Positions 43,671 to 51,214 of a DNA stretch of 51,268 nucleotides are shown here, piece by piece; position 1 is the first letter of the stretch; each line of letters starts with the position of its first letter. A program made the translations under genes and the position numbers. The DNA comes from Candidatus Cryptobacteroides caccocaballi (lineage in GTDB: Bacteria > Bacteroidota > Bacteroidia > Bacteroidales > UBA932). A model generated the notes under the pieces. The model ran no database searches and had not been told where the DNA came from. It was given only the letters and a program-made list of their open reading frames with translations. The DNA lies in the NCBI GenBank assembly GCA_018064725.1, contig JAGHUQ010000015.1, positions 1-51,268 of the forward strand, written 5' to 3'.

Positions 43671-44672
43671 ATCCGACGCGTTGCCGGAGAATATCGAAAT
43701 AAGATCCTTCAGGATAAGATCTGGACGCATCGCGCCGCTTTCATAAAAGTCATTACCACCCTCGGAATTCTTTCTGAGGGTGTTATTGTATATCCTCAGC
43801 CCGTCTCTGCAAAACTCAATGAAAAGCGGGTGCATGGCTATCAGCGTCTCCTTGATGTCTGCGATACCCGGATTCAGCCACACATCAGCTTCCCTGGAAA
43901 AACCGTACGCTGTCTCAAGAGAGATAAGCGAGGACTCAAGCCCGTCTTCCGAGCCAAGCAGCACTCCGCCGGCATCGCTGACAAGCCTGCTCATATAGCT
44001 GTCCTTACCAGGTACATACCAGGCATCGCCATACGGGGCATTGATCATTACCTTGACATCGTTGCTCCGGACATCATCCATGGCTTTGTAGTATGAGGAT
44101 GAGACCGAGGCATATATGGAATCTGCCTTATCCCTTTCTGCAGTCAGGGCTGCGCATAACCTTATATATTCTGCACGCGCGAGAGGATGAGACTCGAAAT
44201 TATCATAGACCATCAGAACTTTCACTCCCAGCGAGCGAAGCTTCTGGACATAAGGTGGCTCAACGGAAGATACGGCATAAGCAAGCACAAGGTCCGGATT
44301 CAGCGAAAGCATGGTCTCATAGTCAAGGGCAGAGTCAAATCCGACTTCTGCAACATATGGATTTTCCGAAATTCTTGGATCCGTGACATAATTCTTTCCT
44401 GAGACCCCGGTCACGACATCAGTTCGTCCAAGCTGCTCAAAAGCTGCCACCATGGTGGTAGACATGCACACAATGCTCTTCATCGGGTCGCTCACCACGA
44501 GAGAATCCGTAGTACCGTCAAACGGAGATGAAATCCTCACGACAACGCCAGCAGGTCCGTCAGTGACACTGAAATAGCGCGCAGAATCCGACAGATGTCG
44601 AGCTTCCGGAGCAGAACATGCGAAAAAAAAGAAAGCCGCGATTAGCGGCATTATAAGTCTGAAGTATTTCAT
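43644..44672 (-). CDS. Periplasmic-binding lipoprotein of the BtuF/FepB (helical-backbone) type
   Basis: I start at ATG 44670-44672 (MKYFRLIMPLI), since the track's 10 extra residues are tRNA sequence. The 342-residue product has a lipobox ending FACS (Cys19) and the two-lobe metal/corrinoid binding fold: IVCMSTTMVAAFEQLGRTDVVTGVSG, VGFDSALDYETMLSLNPDLVLAY, and LGVKVLMVY, then a second lobe with APYGDAWYVPGKDSYMSRLVSDAGG. No permease or ATPase gene is next to it, so it is an orphan that must pair with a distant transporter. Substrate (cobalamin, haem or siderophore) is not decidable here. It follows tRNA-Thr by 5 nt. Confidence 0.85.
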   Translation of the reverse strand: MKYFRLIMPLIAAFFFFACSAPEARHLSDSARYFSVTDGPAGVVVRISSPFDGTTDSLVVSDPMKSIVCMSTTMVAAFEQLGRTDVVTGVSGKNYVTDPRISENPYVAEVGFDSALDYETMLSLNPDLVLAYAVSSVEPPYVQKLRSLGVKVLMVYDNFESHPLARAEYIRLCAALTAERDKADSIYASVSSSYYKAMDDVRSNDVKVMINAPYGDAWYVPGKDSYMSRLVSDAGGVLLGSEDGLESSLISLETAYGFSREADVWLNPGIADIKETLIAMHPLFIEFCRDGLRIYNNTLRKNSEGGNDFYESGAMRPDLILKDLISIFSGNASDLEYHIEVE

Positions 44673-44677
44673 ATCAG

Positions 44678-44750
44678 AGCCACCTATGGGAATCGAACCC
44701 ACGACCTTCGCGTTACGAATGCGATGCTCTACCGACTAAGCTAAAGTGGC
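44678..44750 (-). tRNA. tRNA-Thr (anticodon CGU)
   Basis: A 73-nt cloverleaf on the minus strand: acceptor GCCACTT/AGGTGGC with one G-U, D arm GCTT/GAGC, anticodon loop TTCGTAA giving CGU (decodes ACG), and T arm with TTCGATT loop. The base after the acceptor is T and CCA is not encoded. The anticodon stem has one A-C mismatch next to the loop. Confidence 0.95.
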
Positions 44751-44774
44751 TGATGCGTTTTTGGAAGCGCGCTG

Positions 44775-44782
44775 CAAATATA
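44775..44782 (-). promoter_or_regulatory. -7 element of tRNA-Thr
   Basis: TATATTTG on the minus strand, 24 nt before the tRNA 5' end. The binding-protein gene would be read from the same promoter through the tRNA. Confidence 0.5.
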
Positions 44783-44811
44783 TGTTATTTTTTTCAGATA
44801 TTTGCCGTGAT

Positions 44812-46050
44812 ATGAAAGAAGCAGGAATTATTGTTATTGGAGCCGGAGCGGCCGGCCTGATGGCAGCCTACGGTGCTGCATCGTGCGGAGAAGATGTCGT
44901 AGTACTGGAAAAGATGCCACGTCCGGGTAGAAAGATCATGATTACCGGGAAAGGCAGGTGCAACTTCACAAACGTCAAGGAGTGGAATGACTTTCAGGAA
45001 CACGTACATCCAAAGGCGAATTTCCTGCGTCCTTCTTTCCAGAACCTTACTCCGGAGAGGCTAATATCGTTCTTCGAGGAACAGGGCATGTCCTGCGTGG
45101 TAGAAAGAGGAGATCGAGCATTCCCAAGCTCGCACCTGGCTTCCGACGTCGTTGACAGCCTGGTATATGCCGCCAGCCATGCTGGTGCGAAGATCATTTG
45201 TGAATGTACCGTCACGAACGTGATTGACGACAATCTTGAAGAGGGGTTCATCGTCAACTGCGGAGACGGATCTTCATGGCACTGCCGCAAGCTCATAATA
45301 ACCACGGGTGGTCTCTCCTACCCCAAGACAGGATCCACAGGAGACGGATACGGTTGGGCAGAATCTTTCGGTCACAAACTTACTCCCCGATTTCCAAGCC
45401 TGACTGCAATTACGCCAAAGGACTACCGGTTTACAGAATGGATTTCACTCAAGAACGTAGGTCTCAGCACGATCATAGACGGAAATCTCTCACAGGAAGA
45501 ATTCGGCGACCTGGACTTCACCAACGGTGGTATCGAGGGGCCTATAGGATTCAAGGTCAGCAGAAAGTGTGTCAAGGCGCTTCTCAACGGCTCTAAGGTC
45601 CAGGCAGTCATCGACCTCAAACCTGCAGTTGAAGAGTCAGATCTCGACAGAAGGATACAGAAACTCTGGGATGAGGTCTGCAAGGACAAGCGTAGCGAAG
45701 GAAAGCCATCCAAGACACTTTTCAGTGTGCTTCTTGGAAAGGTGCTGCCGATGGAAGTAATCCCTATGTTCATGGCAGGAAATCCCGAGATAGACCACAA
45801 GAGACTGGCAAAGGCACTCAAGAACTGGAAGATAGACATAGCCGGCAATGTCGGATACGAGCGTTGTGTCATCACCGCCGGTGGTGTCAGTCTCGATGAA
45901 GTCAATCAAAAGACTCTCGAATCCAAGAAAAGAAAAGGACTCCACCTTGCAGGCGAAGTCCTTGACCTTGACGCCGACACCGGCGGCTATAATCTTCATA
46001 TTGCCTTCTCGACCGGCTATCTCGCCGGTCTTTCGGCAAGTCGTTCCTAA
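44812..46050 (+). CDS. HI0933-family (BaiN-like) FAD-dependent oxidoreductase
   Basis: I start at ATG 44812 (MKEAGIIVIGAGAAGL), since the track's 22 extra residues come from the tRNA end and spacer. The 412-residue flavoprotein shows the Rossmann GAGAAGLMAAYGAA, the family's ITGKGRCNFTN segment (about 45-55), TTGGLSYPKTGSTGDGY, and a C-terminal AGEVLDLDADTGGYNLHIAFSTG that binds FAD. Family members reduce small or steroid-like substrates or are uncharacterised. Its stop overlaps the convergent M16 stop in a CTAA tetranucleotide. Confidence 0.93.
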   Translation: MKEAGIIVIGAGAAGLMAAYGAASCGEDVVVLEKMPRPGRKIMITGKGRCNFTNVKEWNDFQEHVHPKANFLRPSFQNLTPERLISFFEEQGMSCVVERGDRAFPSSHLASDVVDSLVYAASHAGAKIICECTVTNVIDDNLEEGFIVNCGDGSSWHCRKLIITTGGLSYPKTGSTGDGYGWAESFGHKLTPRFPSLTAITPKDYRFTEWISLKNVGLSTIIDGNLSQEEFGDLDFTNGGIEGPIGFKVSRKCVKALLNGSKVQAVIDLKPAVEESDLDRRIQKLWDEVCKDKRSEGKPSKTLFSVLLGKVLPMEVIPMFMAGNPEIDHKRLAKALKNWKIDIAGNVGYERCVITAGGVSLDEVNQKTLESKKRKGLHLAGEVLDLDADTGGYNLHIAFSTGYLAGLSASRS

Positions 46051-48953
46051 TATCCGAAGATATCCTCGAGGCTGACGATCTTAACGTCACCGAGAGTCTT
46101 GAGGTATGCCACGTCGAGATCCTTGATATCACCGAGGATTGCGTAGGTGTAGTCACGACCCTTGACCCACTTCTGCTGAGTAGCCACCACATCCTGGAGA
46201 GTCATGCCCTGAAGTGCCTGGAACACCTGCCTGTCAAGAGGCTCGTCGAGTCCGAGTTCACGGCAGCTGCGATATGCGCTGAGCACGGCAGCACCGACGG
46301 TCCTGTCGGTACGCATACGTGAGATGATGGCCTCCTTGGCAATTGCGAACGAAGACTCAGACTCCGGCATCTGGTTGATGATGTCGTCGAATGCCTCGAT
46401 GGCGATTCGCATCTTGTCGTTCTGGGTCGCGATGAATGCCATATAGTAGTAGTCACTCTTGAGGAAGCTTGGCTGATAGAGGCGTGCCCATGCCGAATAG
46501 GCAAGACCACGGGCCTCGCGCATCTCCTGGAACACCACTGTATTCATGCCGCCACCGAAGTACTCATTGTAGAGGTTGATTGCTGCTGCCTCCGGTGCCA
46601 TGAACTTCTCTCCCCTGTTGGAATACTGTATATAGTAGATCTGCTTAGCATCATACTGAGCCATGACGACAGAGTTTCCGGCATTCTGCTTAAGGGTCGG
46701 ATAAGACTTCTGAAGCGGAGTAAGGTCAGCATTCATCAAATGACTGTCAGTGATGAGAGCCTTAGCTTCTGATTCTGATGCAGGACCATAATAGAGGACC
46801 TCATGAGCATTTGTATAGAGCTGGGAGAACTTCGAAAGAAGATCCTCAGACTTGAGCGACGCAAGCTGAGCGTTGCTGAGGGTCACCTTGTCAATGTACT
46901 CTCCACCATATACGACATAGTTGGTGAGAGCATTGTAGCAGGCACGCTGATTGAGCTTGCGGTCAGCCCTTGACTTGAGGGCATCAGCCTTGAGCGCAGC
47001 GAGGATGTTCTCGTCAGCCTTGGCTTTGAAGAGGAGGTTCTCGACGATCTTGACAGCCTCAGGGACGTTCTCATTGAGACCGCTGACGCTGATGGTTGTC
47101 TCACTCGAACCTACACGCACGCTGTAGCTGCATGCCAGTTCATACATCCTGGTCGCAATCTGCTCAGCACTCATATCCTCAGTACCGAGGTAGTCGATGT
47201 AATCGGAAGCAAGACCGAGGGCAGGATCATTCTCAGAACCGGTGTTGAAGACAAATGACACGCTGGCAATATCATTGATCGTATTCTTCTTATAGAGCAC
47301 GTTCACGCCTTCCGCAGCAGCGAACTGGCCCATATCCTTGCTGAAATCCACGAACACAGGTTCGATAGGCTTCACCTGAGAGTTGGTCATCTCCACAAGG
47401 AATGCACTCTGCTTGTCGCGGTTTGTTGCGATAGGAGTGATGGCTGGAGCCGAGATCTTCTGGACATCCTTGTCCTCGCCCATCCTCTTATAGATTACGA
47501 CATAGTTGTCATCGCGGAGGAATTCGTCAGCCCACGCAATCACGTCATCCTTGGTCACAGCGGAATAACGCTCGATATCCTTGCATGCATCAGACCAGCT
47601 GATACCGTTGATGAAGGCATCGATATAGAGCTGCGCACGGGACTCGTTGTCCTCGAGCTCCTTCATCTTGGAAAGCTTGATATTGTTGATGGTAGCCTCT
47701 ATGAGAGCCTCGCTGAAATCGCCTGAACGAAGCTTCGCGACCTCTTCGAGAAGAAGTGAACTGAGCTCCTCGAGGGACTGTCCTGCCTTAGGGTTACCCA
47801 TCGCGATGAAGCTTGAACAATCCGGCTGAATCTGGGTTCCGGCATAAGCGGAGAGCACCTTCTGCTGCTGATTGAGGTCGAGGTCCATGAGACCGGCCTG
47901 ACCATTGGAAAGGATTGAGCCGGCAATTTCAGCTACGGCAGTGTTCCTGAGATCGGTAGCTGCAGGAAGACGCCATCCGAGCGCAACGTTCTCAGACTCG
48001 AGGCCATAGACATCGCGTACGATAGGGCTGGTGATTGGGCTCTCCTTCTCGAACTGGAGAGCAGGGATATTCGGATTTGGCTTCCACTCGCCGAAGTACT
48101 TCTCGATGGTCTTCACCATCTCGTCAGGATCGAAGTCACCGGAAAGACAGATACGGATGTTGTTAGGGACATAGTAGGTGTCATGGTACTTCTTGACATT
48201 GGTGATTGAAGGATTCTTGAGATGGTCCTGGAAACCAAGCACGTCATGTATTCCATAAGGATGGTGAGGATAGAGAGCATTGTCGAGAGCCTGCCATACC
48301 TTGCGGCTGTCCTGGGTAAGGGACATGTTCTTCTCCTCATAGATGGTCTCAAGCTCGGTATGGAAACCACGGAGCACCGGGTGCATGAAACGGTCCGACT
48401 GGATACGAGCCCAGTTGTCGATCTGGTTTGAAGGAATATCCTCGGTATAGACAGTCTCGTCATGGGATGTCCAAGCATTGGTTCCGTCAGCACCGATGAG
48501 GGCCATGAGCTTGTCATACTCGTTAGGGATGGCGATCTGCGAAGCAAGGTAGCTCACGGAGTCGATCTTGTGGTAGATAGCCTCGCGCTGTGCCGGGTCC
48601 ACGGTCTGACGGTAAGTCTCGAAGAGGGCCTCGATCTCATCGAGGAGAGGCTTTTCCGCGGCATAATCTGAAGTACCGAACTGCTCCGTTCCCTTGAACA
48701 TGAGATGCTCGAAATAATGTGCGAGACCGGTGGTCTCGAGAGGATCGTTCTTTGCACCGACCTTCACCGCGATGTAGGTCTGGATGCGTGGAGTCTCCTT
48801 GTTTACCGTCATATACACCTCGAGTCCGTTGTCGAGAGTATAGATCTTCGTGTTGAGAGGGTCGCCTGCGACGGTCTCATACTTGATGCCAGAGCATGAC
48901 GCTGCAATAAGCAGGGACGCTGCGGCAACTACGACTGTGATTATACGTTTCAT
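46047..48953 (-). CDS. M16-family (insulinase/pitrilysin-like) zinc peptidase lipoprotein
   Basis: I start at ATG 48951-48953 (MKRIITVVVAAASLL), because the track's 57 extra residues are a translation of tRNA-Gly and its flank. The 968-residue product has a lipobox LIAASC (Cys20) and a tandem pair of M16 halves. The inverted zinc motif HYFEH is at 79-83 with the downstream metal Glu region ELETIYEEKNM, while the second half (about 510-968) lacks the motif, as usual. It likely degrades peptides in the periplasm or at the surface. It may be read from the SRP RNA promoter through tRNA-Gly. Confidence 0.94.
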   Translation of the reverse strand: MKRIITVVVAAASLLIAASCSGIKYETVAGDPLNTKIYTLDNGLEVYMTVNKETPRIQTYIAVKVGAKNDPLETTGLAHYFEHLMFKGTEQFGTSDYAAEKPLLDEIEALFETYRQTVDPAQREAIYHKIDSVSYLASQIAIPNEYDKLMALIGADGTNAWTSHDETVYTEDIPSNQIDNWARIQSDRFMHPVLRGFHTELETIYEEKNMSLTQDSRKVWQALDNALYPHHPYGIHDVLGFQDHLKNPSITNVKKYHDTYYVPNNIRICLSGDFDPDEMVKTIEKYFGEWKPNPNIPALQFEKESPITSPIVRDVYGLESENVALGWRLPAATDLRNTAVAEIAGSILSNGQAGLMDLDLNQQQKVLSAYAGTQIQPDCSSFIAMGNPKAGQSLEELSSLLLEEVAKLRSGDFSEALIEATINNIKLSKMKELEDNESRAQLYIDAFINGISWSDACKDIERYSAVTKDDVIAWADEFLRDDNYVVIYKRMGEDKDVQKISAPAITPIATNRDKQSAFLVEMTNSQVKPIEPVFVDFSKDMGQFAAAEGVNVLYKKNTINDIASVSFVFNTGSENDPALGLASDYIDYLGTEDMSAEQIATRMYELACSYSVRVGSSETTISVSGLNENVPEAVKIVENLLFKAKADENILAALKADALKSRADRKLNQRACYNALTNYVVYGGEYIDKVTLSNAQLASLKSEDLLSKFSQLYTNAHEVLYYGPASESEAKALITDSHLMNADLTPLQKSYPTLKQNAGNSVVMAQYDAKQIYYIQYSNRGEKFMAPEAAAINLYNEYFGGGMNTVVFQEMREARGLAYSAWARLYQPSFLKSDYYYMAFIATQNDKMRIAIEAFDDIINQMPESESSFAIAKEAIISRMRTDRTVGAAVLSAYRSCRELGLDEPLDRQVFQALQGMTLQDVVATQQKWVKGRDYTYAILGDIKDLDVAYLKTLGDVKIVSLEDIFGY

Positions 48954-48979
48954 GATAACTGTTTGAATATCCAAAGTAA

Positions 48980-49018
48980 ATGACCGGAAGGCAGTCTGGA
49001 AGACACGCCGCCGGTCAT
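48980..49018. repeat. Inverted repeat between M16 gene and tRNA-Gly
   Basis: ATGACCGG (48980-48987) and its complement CCGGTCAT (49011-49018) form an 8-bp stem around a 23-nt loop directly after the tRNA CCA. No T-run follows, so it is likely a processing or attenuating structure, not a clean terminator. Confidence 0.45.
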
Positions 49019-49093
49019 GGAGCGGAAAACGGGTTTCGAACCCGCGACCTTCGGCTTGGGAAGCCAACGCTCTGCCAACTGAGCTATTTCCGC
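49018..49093 (-). tRNA. tRNA-Gly (anticodon CCC), CCA encoded
   Basis: A 76-nt cloverleaf including encoded CCA: acceptor GCGGAAA/TTTCCGC, D loop AGTTGGCAGA, anticodon loop TTCCCAA giving CCC (decodes GGG) and T arm CGGG-TTCGAAC-CCG. It lies 9 nt after the SRP RNA on the same strand. CCA is encoded here but not in tRNA-Thr. Confidence 0.96.
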
Positions 49094-49102
49094 AAAGAAA
49101 AA

Positions 49103-49200
49103 GGGTAAGCTGATTACATCGCACCGCTACGACCTCCTACCCTTGCTGCCTTCCGACCCTGGGGGAATTCAGAGGGAGCTGGTCGTGTAAGACTTACCCC
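49103..49200 (-). ncRNA. ffs: Signal recognition particle RNA (4.5S type)
   Basis: A 98-nt RNA on the minus strand that closes on itself (GGGGTAAG at the 5' end, CTTACCC at the 3' end). It contains the strongly conserved SRP domain IV: CAGGGTCGGAAGGCAGCA with GGAA tetraloop and the asymmetric internal loop. It partners with Ffh in co-translational membrane targeting. The 5' end fits the promoter at 49205-49235 (about 5 nt after the -7 element). A T-rich run follows its 3' end, then tRNA-Gly. Confidence 0.95.
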
Positions 49201-49204
49201 GATG

Positions 49205-49235
49205 CAAATTTATGTAATTTTTAGAGACTGTCAAA
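49205..49235 (-). promoter_or_regulatory. Promoter of the SRP RNA/tRNA-Gly unit
   Basis: On the minus strand TTTG (49232-49235), 19 nt, TAAATTTG (49205-49212). The -33 box lies inside the last codons of cdd. The predicted start coincides with the 5' end of the SRP RNA. Confidence 0.78.
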
Positions 49236-49694
49236 AATAAATGGAAGAATGCACTCCACTCTTTCGAATTTGAGGACCTTCTTCTTACCGACGAGCAGAA
49301 TCTCAAGCGGATGTCCGGACTTGGTCTGGAACTCAGCCATTACCTGACGGCAGTCCCCGCATGGGGATGCAGGAGAATCGAGCAGCACGCCGCCCTGACT
49401 TGCAGCAACAGCAATCTTGCTGAAATAAGCACCGTCCGCATGGGCATGGGCATAGAACATGGTAGTCCTCTCAGCACAGAGTCCAGAAGGATACGCGGCA
49501 TTCTCCTGATTGGCTCCGGTGAACACGCGTCCGTCCGAGAGAAGCAGGGCTGCACCTACGTCGAACTTGGAATATGGCGCATATGAAAATCTGGTTGCAT
49601 CCACAGCTTTCTGTGCAAGTTCCTTGTCTTCCTGTGGAAGCTCTTCGATTGATCCAAACTCCTGATAGGAGATTTTTAACTCTTTGTTTGTCAT
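49221..49694 (-). CDS. cdd: Cytidine deaminase
   Basis: A 157-residue zinc cytidine/deoxycytidine deaminase of pyrimidine salvage. Zinc motif CAERTTMFYA (Cys and catalytic Glu, near 75) and PCGDCRQVM (two Cys, near 112) are present, with the substrate segment FDVGAALLLSDGRVFTGANQENAAYPSGL. The homotetrameric form is expected at this length. Its 3' end carries the SRP RNA promoter's -33 box, so the last codons serve two purposes. It is divergent from mnmA. Confidence 0.97.
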   Translation of the reverse strand: MTNKELKISYQEFGSIEELPQEDKELAQKAVDATRFSYAPYSKFDVGAALLLSDGRVFTGANQENAAYPSGLCAERTTMFYAHAHADGAYFSKIAVAASQGGVLLDSPASPCGDCRQVMAEFQTKSGHPLEILLVGKKKVLKFERVECILPFIFDSL

Positions 49695-49711
49695 TGGCGG
49701 TCAATTAGTGT

Positions 49712-49719
49712 TATCTTTG
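49712..49719 (+). promoter_or_regulatory. -7 element of mnmA
   Basis: TATCTTTG, with a TTTG 21 nt upstream (49687-49690) that overlaps the first codons of cdd. RNA would start about 40 nt before the mnmA ATG. Confidence 0.5.
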
Positions 49720-49736
49720 CATGTCTGCATGCCTAA

Positions 49737-49744
49737 CAAAGTTA
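49737..49744 (-). promoter_or_regulatory. -7 element of cdd
   Basis: TAACTTTG on the minus strand, about 43 nt before the cdd start, with a weaker TTG-type sequence 18 nt upstream. It is divergent from and close to the mnmA promoter. Confidence 0.4.
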
Positions 49745-49764
49745 AACATAATATCCAAAAGTCA

Positions 49765-51177
49765 ATGAAAGTTTGCATAGGTCTGTCCGGAGGCGTGGAC
49801 TCCAGCGTCGCTGCCCTGCTGCTCAAGCAGGCAGGATACGATGTCTTCGCTCTTTTCATGCAGAACTGGCATGACACCACCGGAACCCTACACGGTGACT
49901 GCGAATGGGAGGAGGACCGCTTCGTCGCTGAGCTCGTAGCCCGCAAGATAGGAATACCGTTCTATTTCGTGGATCTAAGCAAAGAGTACCGCCAGAGGGT
50001 GGTAGACTATATGTTTGACGAATATTCAAAGGGCAGGACTCCGAACCCGGACGTTCTCTGCAACAGGGAGATAAAGTTCGACGCCTTTCTCAAGACCGCA
50101 GAGAAACTTGGTGCGGAAATGGTTGCGACCGGACATTACTGCCGCAAGGAGACCGCACTTGACGCCGACGGCAATGAGATAATGGGAAAGGACGGCAAGC
50201 CGGTTTACAGGATACTCGCAGGAAGCGACCCCAACAAGGACCAGAGCTATTTCCTCTGCCAGCTCACCCAGGAGCAGCTCTCCAAGGCGATGTTCCCTAT
50301 AGGGGACATCATCAAGCCGGAAGTAAGAAGAATTGCAAAGGAAGCAGATCTGCCGTCAGCAGAGAAAAAGGACTCACAGGGAATATGTTTCGTAGGAAAG
50401 GTTGATTTGCCGACATTCCTCCAGCAGCAGCTCAAGTCCGTGACAGGAAACGTAGTCGAGGTATTCGACCCGTTCTACGAGGCCTCGGAGCAGTACGCCT
50501 GGCTTAAAGAAACCCTCCAGGGCCTTCTGAAGGATGGCGCAGGGGAAGTGAACATGGTCACCAGCTACATCTCCGAGGACAAGGGTATGGTGACCGACCC
50601 GGGCATCATCAACGACTGGGACCAGGAAAAGATGGCGCAGCTTTCCGACGAGGACTGGCTGAGGCTCTCGATGCCGGTGCGCCATGGATCGATAAAGTTC
50701 GAGACGGAGACCTACCGAAGTGGGAAGAAGCATGTCAGGAAGACCAGATACAAGGAGAATCCTTTCGGGAAGATAGTCGGAGAGCATGTCGGAGCCCAGT
50801 TCTACACCATAGGACAGCGCAAGGGCCTCAACATCGGCGGCCATCAGGACTCCATATTCGTCATTGAGACGGACATCGAGAACAACATAATCTATGTCGG
50901 TGAAGGCCACAGGCACAAGGGCCTCTCACGCAGCGTGCTCCGCGTCGCCCCGGAGGAGATACACTGGATACGCGAGGACCTTGAGATGAGGATTGGAGAG
51001 ATCCGCCGCCAACGCGTCCGCATCCGTTACCGCCAGCCTCTTCAGGAGGCCACCCTCATCCGCAGGGAGAACGGTCTGTACATCATCTTCGACACGCCTC
51101 AGAGGGGCATCACCCCCGGTCAGTTCGCCGTATGGTATACGGCTGACGACGAAATGACAGGCTCCGGAGTCATCTAG
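49765..51177 (+). CDS. mnmA: tRNA 2-thiouridylase MnmA
   Basis: I start at ATG 49765 (MKVCIGLSGGVDSSVA); the 27 upstream residues in the track have no MnmA counterpart. This 470-residue enzyme makes 2-thiouridine at tRNA position 34. It has the PP-loop SGGVDSS (8-14), catalytic Cys99 (PNPDVLCNREIKF) and the second Cys208 (SQGICFVGK), and YTIGQRKGLNIGG near 347-359. Between residues about 224 and 335 lies an insert of roughly 95 residues compared with the roughly 370-residue standard enzyme, resembling the longer Bacteroidota form I recall. Confidence 0.95.
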   Translation: MKVCIGLSGGVDSSVAALLLKQAGYDVFALFMQNWHDTTGTLHGDCEWEEDRFVAELVARKIGIPFYFVDLSKEYRQRVVDYMFDEYSKGRTPNPDVLCNREIKFDAFLKTAEKLGAEMVATGHYCRKETALDADGNEIMGKDGKPVYRILAGSDPNKDQSYFLCQLTQEQLSKAMFPIGDIIKPEVRRIAKEADLPSAEKKDSQGICFVGKVDLPTFLQQQLKSVTGNVVEVFDPFYEASEQYAWLKETLQGLLKDGAGEVNMVTSYISEDKGMVTDPGIINDWDQEKMAQLSDEDWLRLSMPVRHGSIKFETETYRSGKKHVRKTRYKENPFGKIVGEHVGAQFYTIGQRKGLNIGGHQDSIFVIETDIENNIIYVGEGHRHKGLSRSVLRVAPEEIHWIREDLEMRIGEIRRQRVRIRYRQPLQEATLIRRENGLYIIFDTPQRGITPGQFAVWYTADDEMTGSGVI

Positions 51178-51182
51178 ATAAA

Positions 51183-51211
51183 AAGAGAGGGCTGTTGCAC
51201 AGCCCTCTCTT
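51183..51211. terminator. Terminator between mnmA and the partial minus-strand gene
   Basis: A perfect 13-bp stem (AAGAGAGGGCTGT and complement) around a 3-nt loop (TGC), flanked by A-rich sequence on the left and T-containing sequence on the right. It lies between convergent genes. Confidence 0.85.
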
Positions 51212-51214
51212 CTA

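Noticed and set aside
43757-43782. CACCCTC/GAGGGTG hairpin as a terminator for the dnaN transcript
   Set aside because: It lies inside the binding-protein coding sequence, has only 7 bp and mismatched inner pairing, and no T-run; left as unproven.
48954-49124. 57-residue N-terminal extension of the M16 peptidase in the ORF track
   Set aside because: It is a translation of tRNA-Gly and its flank; the lipoprotein signal begins at the internal Met.
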